A stretch of 64,000 nucleotides of DNA from Tulasnella sp. 424 (taxonomy: Eukaryota; Basidiomycota; Agaricomycetes; Cantharellales; Tulasnellaceae): contig WSUB01000120.1 in assembly GCA_019633425.1 (NCBI GenBank), positions 1 through 64,000 on the forward strand, read 5' to 3'. The translations under genes were made by a program, and so were the position numbers. Under the pieces are notes generated by a model. The model ran no database searches. It was given only the letters and a program-made list of their open reading frames with translations, and was not told where the DNA came from. Within the stretch, counting starts at the first letter, position 1. Every line of letters begins with the position of its first letter. Below, piece after piece: positions 11,296 to 21,192 of the stretch.

Positions 11296-12244
11296 ATGGC
11301 CCGCCAAGACAATAAAAAGCAAATCTTGTTCATATTCACATCAGCGTCGAAGACGTTGCTAGACAACCCTGCTGGGTGGTATCTTCCAGAAGGTAGGTCG
11401 TCGTAGACTGGCAAACTTCAGCCCCTAATCCGATGCCGGCCTGTAGCCGCTCATCCATATTACACGCTTCTTCCTCATTCCCACATTACCTTTGCGTCTC
11501 CATTGGGTCCCAATCCCCCAGTTAGCGAAAGAAGTGTCGCCAGATGGAAGGACGATGAGGCCTGCGCCAAGTGGTTAGCTGATCCAACCGTAAAGGAGAA
11601 GCTCGATACGGCCTTGAAGCTAAGCGAAGTGAATTCTGAGGACTATGATGCTGTCTTCTATCCGGGTGGGTGAGTCGGCCTGGTCAAAGAGTCCTAAAAC
11701 AGAAAAGCGGTCCAGCGTCTAAATCGATTTGGTGTGGGGTAGTCATGGACCCGCTATGGATCTCCCAACCGACGAAGCCAACATCAAGATCTGCAGTGAG
11801 GTAGGTTTGGAATGAGTAAACCTTTACCGCCGTCGCTCGACGAACCTTCGTCCATAGTTCTTCCGTGCGAAGAAGCCAGTTGCCGCTGTTTGCCACGGAC
11901 CATGTGCCATCGTGAACGCAACAGACGCAGAGGGCCAGCCAATTGTCAAAGGGAGGACCGTCACGGGTTTGTCGAACGAGGAGGAAGAGCTCGGTGGGAA
12001 GACAAAGGACGTGCCGTTCCTGTTGGAAACCAAACTCGTCGAGAAAGGAGGGAACTACGTAAAGGCCGAGAAGCCTTTTGAGGTCAGGGCCATTCTCATA
12101 CCTTTAAGTCCTAAAGAGTAGGAGTTATTAACGCCCGATGGTAATTATTAGGTTAAGGTAGTCGTCGACGGCCACCTCATCACAGGACAAAACCCTGTAT
12201 CAGCGAGAGGAGTCGCGGAGGAACTCGTCAAGCTTCTTTCCTAA
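11296..12244 (+). CDS. DJ-1/PfpI protein, tandem array copy C
   Basis: Third array gene, starting MARQDNKKQILFIF, with the same exon pattern as copies A and B and intact splice signals. It keeps the canonical residues at every position where A or B deviate: AAHPYY, GGHGP, AAVCHGPC and SNEEEELGGKTK. It is therefore the most family-like of the three and a good reference for the ancestral array sequence. Family role: glyoxalase III-like or chaperone activity in stress defence. Downstream, the repeated 3' spacer continues to about 12765 without another gene. Confidence 0.87.
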
Positions 12245-12765
12245 AATTTGAAAGTGCTACTCACCAGTTTGGAAATCAGAAAGTCCAAGTGCCTGGCATC
12301 GTGTATAGCAGTCGTAATGAAAATGTATACGTTACCACTTTGTGTGAGGACGGCGGACAAATGGTTGAGCCGCTTTATGGCTCCTCCCTGAGCGGACGCT
12401 CTCACTCCAGCATGGTTCTGCAGCATACGAAAATAGCTTCAATCCGAACGAACCTCCTTCAGGACTTGAGACCGATTGGATTGGAGATCGCAAGGCTGGG
12501 ATGAAGCGTGAACGAACATCGTCCGGACTGTCGGACGATTGTGGGAGAGTTGCCTGGAAGGGCCGGAGCCTTCCAACCCCTTTGCGATGTATCCCCGGGA
12601 AGGAAGAAGGGTCGAGAAATCTCTCTTGGGGCGGTAGACTCCGCTCCCTGTGAATAGCTAGCTATGGATCAACATTTTAACCTACGCGCCAAGGTTGTGG
12701 ATCGGAGATGGGCTGCCATCCCCGGTGCGTCGTGGTGAAGCTTTTGAATGCTAAAGGACGAGGAT

Positions 12766-14226
12766 TTGGATCGTCATTGGACGCATACTGGGAGAAATTT
12801 GGGACAGGATCTTGTGAATGCTCGGAGAGGGATTGAGAAAGGTAAACACGCTCTCACGGCGTTGCATTATCCTCCAAGCCACCGGCCAGCCGGTTCAAAA
12901 GGACGATGCTAAAACCAACGCCAGAATTCAAGAGTCAAGTGGAAGACTTGTTTGAGACGAAATGATGCGAATTTTCACGTGCTTTGGTAGATCTTGAGTT
13001 CCGGCATAAGGAGATCCCGAGCTGCAAAGAAGAAGGGAAGCGTCCGGCAGCAGTTGGCCCGGGCGCGAGGTGAAGAAGGGCAATGTCGGACATATACCCG
13101 GCCCGCAGGCATACTATAGAAGTACGAAGGGATCCATTGGACCCGCGTGCAAGATTTCTGACGTCGTTCTATGAAGTCGTCTTGGTTCTGAAGCTGAAAG
13201 TGGACGGCATCGGCGCTTGTAGGAAGCAAACCGCGGGAAGTCGTGGCTAAAGGGAAGCTATAAATATACACCCACCATCTAGCTTCTACATTCCCTCAGA
13301 TTAGGACACAAAGTGGCGCAAGCGAAGAAAAGATGTCATAAATGATACCAATACTTGATTCACTGATTGGGAGCAAATTTCTAGATGCCTTTGTTTTCAC
13401 TTGGACGTTGTTGAGGGTCTTTCAGTCCGGCATAATATCCAAAAGGATCAAACCATGCTCTAGTTACCCTGGCCTTCCCATATTTCTTGGCTACAGCATT
13501 GCCTTCTCTTCCATATATCGATCGAAATAATTGGCCCCGGTGATGTTCATTCTTGGGACGATTCCTCCGCTTCTCAGAATTGGTCCTCCCTCAATACCGA
13601 AACGGTCCAAGAAGGATAATTATTTCTACCATATAGTCTTCATCAGACGACAGAGCAGTATGAGAAGACATTGACTAAATTTTTGCACTAAGCCTCCAGA
13701 GTAGCCGGAGCGCTGGTCAAGTCATTGGTCAAGCGTCGACCCTCCTCTAAATTACGATGCTCGCACAACAAGGATAGTCAGATAAAATGAACTTCTACAC
13801 CAAAAGATTGAACATAATTGTCCCTGCTATCCAGACTAGTGATGATCCTGATCGAATTCCACGTACTCCATGCGAACCCTTTCCGGCGTCACCTTCCTCC
13901 CCGATTAGACGAACGTCATTCTCTAAAGGTTCTTGAATCTCCATCAAGTAAAACATCCGCAGAAACATCTTCTCCATCTATCTTCTTGGTTCAAGAATGG
14001 AAGAGGGTCAACCAGACCGTGGACGGGTTGAATAGCATGGATGACCTTCGTATCGAACCTTCGAAATGGATTCACTCCCATGACTACTCCATTGTGAGCC
14101 CAATAAAAGCCAGCCCCGGATTCCTCGAGGCAGGTTCACCTATTCGTGTCTCGGCTCTCATCCCCCCTGGTCCCCTCATCTTCGTCTTACGACTCGGAAA
14201 CGTTCACGACTTCGTCATCGCTCACC
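12766..14226. other. Intergenic region upstream of the sugar transporter
   Basis: About 1.46 kb with no recognisable gene. A TATA-like TATAAATA sits near 13259 on the plus strand, but no conserved reading frame follows it. Open frames at 12975-13271 (minus) and 13818-14294 (plus) have no recognised domain, and the latter overlaps the transporter start in another frame. The right end presumably holds the transporter promoter and leader. Confidence 0.5.
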
Positions 14227-16346
14227 ATGGCTCCAGGAGGACACGCTGGTGCAGGACTGGAACTCGAAAATGTCATTGCCGCACGACGGCTTGAGCTCGC
14301 TGGCAAGCCAGGTATCGCGGGTCTCATATCCAATGGAAAGACATTTTCCATCGCTGTCTTTGCCTCGATTGGGTGAGTCGCGACTGTACTTGTCATTGGA
14401 CTTGCCTCTCCTCGGTACTGCTGCTAACATGTGTAACCTTTCCTCAGAGGTCTCATCTATGGGTACAACCAGGGCATGTTTGGACAGGTCTTAGCTATGA
14501 ATAACTTTGCCAAAGCTTCCGGCGTCACTGGTATTCAGAACCCAACTATCTCTGGATTCCTCACCTCCATTCTCGAGTTGGGAGCCTGGGTTGGTGTCCT
14601 GATCAACGGTATCCTCGCCGATGCACTGGGTACGTAAGTTTTCTTTTTCCCTCCCGGGCCGTTACTCTCCGCGTGACGTCATGCTCTTCCCACTTGCGCC
14701 TCGGTCTTCGGTCTTCGTCTGTGTGTGAACGAGGACTTGCGCTCACGCGTATCCTATTTCCCCGACTAGGTCGGAAACTTTGCGTTGTGGTCGCCTGTGG
14801 CGTCTTCGCAATCGGTGTGATCATCCAGGCACTCACACATGGTGGATCCTACGACTACATTCTCGCTGGTCGGTTCATTACCGGTATCGGTGTCGGGTCT
14901 CTTTCCATGATTGTACCACTGTACAATGCTGAGCTGGCCCCTCCGGAAATTCGTGGCTCCCTTGTCGCCTTGCAGCAATTGGCCATCGTCGGTGGGATCA
15001 TGGTGTCTTATTGGTTCACATACGGTAAGTATTCTTGATCTCTCCCTTACATACTTTATCTGACCTTGATTTCCTCTGCCTTCAGGGACACAGTACATCG
15101 GCGGAACTGGTGATTCCCAAAGCAAAGCCGCGTGGCTCGTGCCCATTACCATCCAACTGGTCCCAGCCATTATTCTCGCAATCGGCATCATGTTCATGCC
15201 TCAGTCCCCGCGTTGGCTCATAAGCCGTGGTCGGGAGGAAGAATGTCGTCAGATCATCGCCAACCTCCGCCGCTTGCCCATCGACGCACCATTGGTTGAG
15301 ATCGAGTTCCTCGAAGTCAAGGCCCAGCGTCTCTTTGAAGAACGGATCTCTCAACGCGACTTCCCTCAATATCAAGACGGCTCATTCTCGTCCAGCTTCC
15401 ACCTCACCCTTCGTGAATACAGTAGCCTTGTCACCAACAGAGGGAACTTCAAGCGAACGTCAGTCGCCGTACTCGTGATGTTGTTCCAGCAATGGAGTGG
15501 GATCAATTTCATCCTCTATTATGCGCCATTTATCTTCCAGCGCCTCGGTCTCAGTGGCAAGACAATTTCGCTGCTCGCTTCCGGCGTCGTCGGTATCGTA
15601 ATGTTCATTGGCACCATCCCTTCGGTTCTTTGGATCGATCAAGTTGGCCGCAAACCCACCCTCATTTCTGGTGCTATCATCATGGGGGTCAGTGCTCCAT
15701 CGTCCTTACCTTATTGCAAAAATAACTCATTCTGTTTCGTTAATTCTAGCTTTGCCACTTTGTTGTCGCTGCTATCATCGGGACTTGCGAGAAGAATTGG
15801 GATGCTCATAAGGCTGCTGGATGGGTTGCCGTAGTATTCATCTGGATCTTCGTAGCGGGATTCGGATACTCATGGGGCCCTTGTGGGTGGATCGTCACGG
15901 CTGAAGTTTTCCCTCTTGGTCTTCGCGCAAAGGGTGTCTCCATTGCGTGCGTCGACTTCTAGCCCTCTCCCTTCAGCCCGTGCTTTGCACTAACGCCTCC
16001 GTTGATCAGGTCTTCGTCGAACTGGCTCAACAACTTCGCCGTCGCCATGGCCACTCCCGACTTTGTCACAGCCGCATCGTGGGGCGTCTACATCTTCTTA
16101 GGAATGATGTGCATTTTCGGCGCGACATACGTTTTCTTCCTTGTGCCAGAGACGAAGGGGCGTACTCTTGATGAGATGGACGAACTCTTCGGGGACAACT
16201 CGGGACGTTCGAGGGCCGATGCAGCCGTTCTCGAACAGGCCTTCCGTGATGTCGGCTTGCTCAAGGCCGCAGGTCTTGAGGGCGGAACCCCGAAGAATGA
16301 TACGGAGAGTGGCGACGAGAAGGGATATACGATTCACACTGCTTGA
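14227..16346 (+). CDS. MFS sugar porter (hexose/quinate-type transporter)
   Basis: Plasma-membrane sugar:H+ symporter-type protein of the MFS sugar-porter family. Six exons (14227-14372, 14448-14629, 14770-15024, 15086-15687, 15750-15946, 16010-16346) splice in frame to 572 residues with about 12 membrane segments. Family signatures in order: GGLIYGYNQG in TM1, ADALGRK in the 2-3 loop, GRFITGIGVG and PLYNAELAPPEIRG, the central PQSPRWL, QQWSGINFILYYAP in TM7, DQVGRKP, GYSWGPCGWIVTAEVFP in TM10-11, and PETKGRTLDEMDELF after TM12. The start follows a CTCACC context. Substrate (glucose, other hexose, pentose or quinate) cannot be set from these motifs. Confidence 0.92.
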
Positions 16347-16858
16347 TCCTAATCTACCCCTTTCGGACTGCTTCCTGTACTGCTATGCGTTTATCCGCGT
16401 CGTTGTCACGAGCTGGATGCCCCTGTGGGCTCATCAACCCTATTGTGTACGATAAAATTCATTGCGCGACCTAAAAACCCACTACTCGTGCTTTAAAACA
16501 ATGGGGTGGTGCTAAAGCGAGCTCGTGTAGCGTCGTTTGACGCAACCTGCTCACTTCGCTGCGGCCCTGAAGCCGTGTACAGCCCGGGGAAAGAACTGGT
16601 TATGCACACTCACTGATTCCGAGCAGATAAGATATAGAAATGGCCAGGAGGACCAGCTTGGTTTGCTTTGAGACGTGAGGCGCCGACAACTTGCCACACT
16701 GTCAAACGAATATAGAAACAGCAACGCATCGAGATATGATAGTATACTGTATACAACTCACAAAAAGGCAAAAGGTCCGCAGGTTTGAAAGAAAGAGCAC
16801 TAGCGAGAAGTGGTTGCGGGAAGCAACGCCCAAGACCGGAAGGTGACCACGACCTAGC
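16347..16858. other. Convergent 3' intergenic region
   Basis: About 510 bp between the 3' ends of the sugar transporter (plus) and the SMN-like gene (minus). No gene or RNA was recognised. It presumably contains both 3' untranslated regions. Confidence 0.5.
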
Positions 16859-18275
16859 TCACGTTTCTTGCTCGGCAGGCGTGTTATTCGAAGCCTAAGC
16901 CAGAGATTAGCATGAGTGTCGCAACGTATGAGTAGAGTCCAAATCCCGTACATGATATGCCGCTGCCCAGTACCCAGCCCAATACGACGCCTCCACAGCC
17001 TTCTGGAATAGCTCATCCTTCGACATCTTGCTGATATCAAAGGTAGCGGGCAGCACGTTTGAAGAGTGTAGTTCCTGGCCCGCCGTTCCAGAAGCACTCG
17101 GCCCCGCAACTGCTTGACCTTGTTCTTCCGCCCCATCCTCCATCTGATGATCGTTTTCATCATCATATGTTCCGGCCTGCGCAGTGGCGGCGGAACGTAC
17201 GCTGGAGCCAACAAGGTCGTTCTTGGGTGCGGCCGGTTTGACATCCTCCCAGCGAAGATCGGCACCGGAAGACGATTTATACCAACTGAGCTGGACGTTA
17301 GTCAAGGTTCTACCGTTGCTTGGCTAAAGGGTGAGACTTACATGGAGTCTTTATGTACCGGGTCCTTCTTCCAGTCGGCTTCGGGGCCATTCAGGATCTA
17401 AAGAGCAACATTTAGTTAGCCGAAACACGCATGAATTCCTCTCTCGAAAGAGAACGTACCTGATACTCCTCCATCGCAGCATCCCAAGCGTCAATTAGAA
17501 CCGAATCGTCCCAGGCATCCGAGTCCATGAGCAGTGCTGTCGTATCCACCGGTGGTTTCTCAGCCGCTTTGCCCTTGTCCTCCTTCTTCCAGCTCCCTGC
17601 GGGCTTGGACGGGTTTGCTGAAGTAGCTCCAGAAGTTACTGCGACAGACTCCTGGTTCGCGACGTTCTTCTTCGTCTTCTCAGTCTTGTTCTTTGCTTGT
17701 TGTGCGGTCGAAGGCCCTTCACGTTGTCTACCATTCGTCTCGGTCTCCGAGATATCCCTCTCGGCGTCCTCAAACATCGAATTCAGCGCGTCCTCAAATC
17801 CGAGTTGAGGGCGAGCAGACGTAGTAGCTCCAACCCCAGAGACATCGCTTTGCGGGTCAACCGCCGGCGCGTCCGTGTCCTCTGCATTATCGTCGTACCG
17901 AACTTCGAGAGCGCCATACTCCCGCTGTCCCTGGGCGTCCCAGTGTACGCGGTCGTGCTCCAAGCTCTCCTCGAATCTGCGTTTCTTCCTCTTCCTCGCG
18001 GCCTCTCCGTCTCCATTCCCTCCAGCGTGAGCCTGTTCACTCCGCGCCGCGGGTTGCTGTCGCTGCTTCTGCTTTCGTTTCGATGTAAATCGAGGCCCAC
18101 CAGGTTGGGTATATTGCGGGCCGTCCGGAGCGGGTTTATCTGGTCCATTTAAGTACGCTCTGTCGACTGTAACAGCTCCCTGCTGAGGAGGCCCGCCCTT
18201 GGGATTATTGTACGGCGGACGGGGACTCGCGTTTGGCTCGCCAAGGTCATCGTACGCGAGAAGTTGTCTACTCAT
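16859..18275 (-). CDS. SMN1: SMN-like protein (survival motor neuron homologue, snRNP assembly)
   Basis: Likely homologue of SMN, which with Gemin2 assembles Sm cores on spliceosomal snRNAs. The start at 18275 (AAAATG context) gives MSRQLLAYDDL. A Gemin2-binding-type segment, WDDSVLIDAWDAAMEEY, lies near residues 253-269. The C-terminus has a YG-box-like DELFQKAVEASYWAGYWAA, the oligomerisation motif. Between them lies a disordered, charged region, and no Tudor domain is evident. Exons: 18275-17460, 17397-17342, 17285-16952 and, if the last intron (16895-16951, GT-AG, CTAAT branch) is removed, 16894-16859, giving about 413 residues. If that intron is retained the stop is at 16907. The long region before the Gemin2 motif is unusual; human SMN has the motif near residue 40. 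Confidence 0.72.
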
Positions 18276-18491
18276 TTTGGGCGGTTTCGAGCCAAGACGG
18301 AGCAACGGAGAGGTGTGGTGGGGACGGGACCGAGAACGACGGGATGAGAGTCGAGAATGAAATTCACGTCCCGGACATAAAGCTCGGGGATATCGGAGAT
18401 GATGTGCACGGCGACAAAACGGTGTCTAGCATTCCAAGATGATAAAACGGACAGCAACTAGCAAGCAGAGAGTCCCATAGCCACGAGAGTA

Positions 18492-19960
18492 TTACCACGG
18501 CTTCTTAAGCTTCAGCTTCTCCATCTGGTTGAAGAAGCTATCTCCAGGACGCAACTGCTGTCTTTCCCAGGTGTTGAACTCGATCATAAACGTTGCGATC
18601 TGGGCAAACTGCAGTCGGTAGGAAATGATTAGCGGATGCAATTACGTAGCTACATCTAAGCAAGCTGAACGTACTATGATCGTATGTCCACCGTACCAGC
18701 GGACCTTGGGCTCCCAGCCATCTGGAAAGCGTTCCTCATGGAGGAACACGTCAAGGTCCTCGGCGTCTCCATCAAAGAGGGAATACAGCATTGCGGCGTT
18801 TCCTGAGCCTAGAGAGGGTATAGATACGGTGAGCATCGCCCGTGCATTACGATCGCTCTTCAGGACCGAAACCCACCGAAGAACTTGTGGAAGAAGCTGT
18901 AGGACAAGCTATACTGCGTGTTGCTGGCTTTGCACTCGGCGCGACGCAGTCCATTATAGTATGACATGTCTGCGAGAGAGAAGCGAGGCCTGTTGTTCTT
19001 CTTGTCCGTGGCATGTTGGATAAATCGAGTGACCAGATCGGCATCAGGTTCAGCTTGGTTAGAGACGTAGGCGATGTCATGACCTGTGTGGGTGCAACAA
19101 GCGTGTAAGTAACGTAAGAAGATAACATTATTCTAGATTAAAACAACTCACGGGTGAAGGAAGCGTCATGTTGAACGATCTGCACGAGGGAAGAAGCGAA
19201 AATGAGAGTTCGTCAAGACATCCCGAGGGAAAAAAAAAAAAACAGACGTACACCGAGAGCATTCAGGTCAGAAAGATCGATGTATCCTCTGCCTTGATCG
19301 ATTAGAAAGGCTGAAGCTGTGAGTTCTGAGAAGAGAAACGAAAAGCCGTGACGATGCGTCAGGACGAGAGCGACCACACATCGACTGAGACAGCAAACTC
19401 ACGATCCCCAAGAGATGGACAAATGTTGTAGGCCTTTTGGATGGCCTCAGACATCTGCTTGTAACCGACTCGCTTGCCGTCGCGAGGAAGGATACCTGAA
19501 CAGAAGCAAGGGCATCAGTCCATGACCTAGGCGAGAGTCTGTTCAAACGGACCGTGATTTGCCAGAGCATTCAGACTGCGGGAATTCCTTGAGCATTCAA
19601 TCAAAAATCGCAGATGAGACTACGTACCCTGGACATGGACTTCTGCTGTCATCCTGGGTAGGTGGACTGAAACGAGGCCAGATTCCGGCGAAACCTGGAT
19701 CGCCTTTCTGAATAACGTGGCCGACGGGACGATAAGGAAAGAGGAGAGCTACAACCTGGATGGGGAACGTGGGATGAAAGAGTGAGTGCCTCGTACGCGA
19801 TCGACAAGTGCGTCCGACGTACGGTATAGAAAGCATCCTTAGCGTGAAGCTGGACGACGAACCAGGTAAAGGCGATGAGTTGGAATTGGAGCCGGATGAG
19901 ACGGGCCGTAATGCCAAAGGCGGTGGTAAATACGTCGACTCTCCGAACTTGGATAGCCAT
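18492..19960 (-). CDS. Heme-thiolate peroxidase (chloroperoxidase/peroxygenase family), copy 2
   Basis: Paralogue of the gene at 5492-6855, with the same motif order: an N-terminal hydrophobic stretch after MAIQVRRVDVFTTAFG, SRSPCPG (heme-ligand Cys) spliced to LNALANHG, ILPRDGKRVGYKQMSEAI, a Q-H-D-A-S segment, MSYYNGLRRAECKASN, FHKFFG, EERFPDGWEPKVRW and the terminal LRPGDSFFNQMEKLKLKK before the stop at 18492. The start at 19960 is chosen because VDVFTTAFG aligns with VNVFTTIFG of copy 1; a longer upstream frame at 20166 is out of register. Short introns interrupt it at corresponding places. Its 3' end is about 217 bp from the SMN-like start on the same strand. Confidence 0.83.
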
Positions 19961-20050
19961 GGAGAAGTGGACTCGACAGAGACAAAAGGAGAGAGAAGGG
20001 AGGGGTGGAAGCAGGTCTTTTGTAGATTTCGATGATACGTTGACAGCCTC

Positions 20051-20055
20051 TTATA
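20051..20055 (-). promoter_or_regulatory. TATA-like element of peroxidase copy 2
   Basis: TATAA on the minus strand, about 90 bp upstream of the start codon at 19960, a spacing similar to the TATA box of peroxidase copy 1. Confidence 0.4.
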
Positions 20056-21192
20056 CCAAAGACAGTAATTAAGCAGGCAATTCAAATAGTCTGGGTTGAT
20101 AATCAAGCAAGTGGAGCCGTTTCTGCAGATGATTGGCTGGGCGGGTCTCCCGGCCCTCCAAGCCAAGCCACCGGAAGTCGTTCGCGATTTTCTTCGCGTC
20201 GATCAATTAATAAGACATCCAACAGAGCTACCCTATCAGTGCAGCAAAGAGTATTATTTTTGTGAGCTAGAGCTCGGCACCGTCTATATCTTTGGGAACG
20301 CATTGCATTGATTAAGGGCGAGACGGGTTGGCGGAATTTGGCTGCCCAACGGTCGCTTCACGAACGATGACTTGCTTGCTTTAGGTCTGCATAGGTGCGT
20401 GTGAAGTCTAAAGCGCAGGAATGTAAGCTTGATCTGACAGAATGGCGAGTGCGGAGAGCAATTCAGATGAAACTGCGGAGCCAAGTCGAACACAGATTTA
20501 AATTTTCTCTGACACCGTGTGAGATTGCATGTCCAAAGGGCGAAATACCGCCCGAGCACGAATAGGAACTGTTATCATCCCAGTTTCGTACGAGTACGGA
20601 ACTATCCTCGCTCCATATTCGCTGCGCTGAAAAAAAAGGCGAATAAGGAACGAGTAACCATCCTCGTTCCATATTTCGTCCTTCGGAAACGCCCAACGTC
20701 GTGTCTTGCAAACGCTGCGCCCTTTCTGCTATGATATCCCGTGAAATCGAGTGGTACCCTCGAGGTATCCTGGTTACCGGGGCGTCTAAGCACTGTCTCT
20801 AGATTCCTCATCGGTCTCGTTCCCCGCGCGCGCTCTGAAGTCCCGTATGAGATTTTAGATATTGATTTGGCACAGGATTCCAGCTGAGCTAAATGCATAT
20901 GTACCGGGTTGAAGAGGAAAAAAAGAAAACGAAGGGCGATGTATGAGAACAATTGAGCCAAAAACGAGCGTTCGGGTGTGTGCGCAATCAGATCTAGATA
21001 AATTTAGTATCAAAAAATGTCGGGTTGGGGTTGAGATAAAATGTCATCATGGAAAGAAGAAAAGGGGGGTAAAAAGAAAAAGAAAAGCATGTACAAGCTT
21101 ACAAAATCCTCCATAAGTGCAAAGGAAGTAAAAGAATAAATAGATACCAGATCACAAGGGAAACCAATGAACGGAGAGAGGTATAGACACAT
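20056..21192. other. Intergenic region between the peroxidase promoter and the DENN gene
   Basis: About 1.1 kb holding the remaining upstream region of peroxidase 2 and the 3' flank of the DENN-domain gene. A short imperfect direct repeat (CCTCGYTCCATATT around 20608 and 20661) is the only structure noticed. No gene was recognised. Confidence 0.5.

Larger units (their letters stand above)
7604..12765 (+). repeat. Tandem array of about 1.7 kb units, each carrying a DJ-1/PfpI gene
   Basis: Three gene-bearing units begin at 7941, 9646 and 11296 (spacing about 1,705 and 1,650 bp). Not only the genes but also the spacers are related: the last 190 bp before each start codon are alike (7750-7940, 9455-9645, 11105-11295), and the 3' spacers at 8898, 10603 and 12245 are alike. 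The middle spacer parts are mosaic. The block at 7604-7690 recurs at about 9294-9375, whereas the block at 10980-11095 recurs at 12650-12765. The array therefore arose by repeated unequal duplication and ends in a gene-less 3' spacer. Confidence 0.85.

Noticed and set aside
16702..17265. 187-codon minus-strand frame over the 3' part of the SMN-like gene
   Set aside because: Shadow frame; the SMN-like frame in the same place carries the YG-box and consistent splice sites.
19597..20166. Longer upstream start for peroxidase copy 2 at 20166
   Set aside because: That frame does not match the N-terminus of the paralogue. The start at 19960 aligns with copy 1 and has a TATA box at a normal distance.
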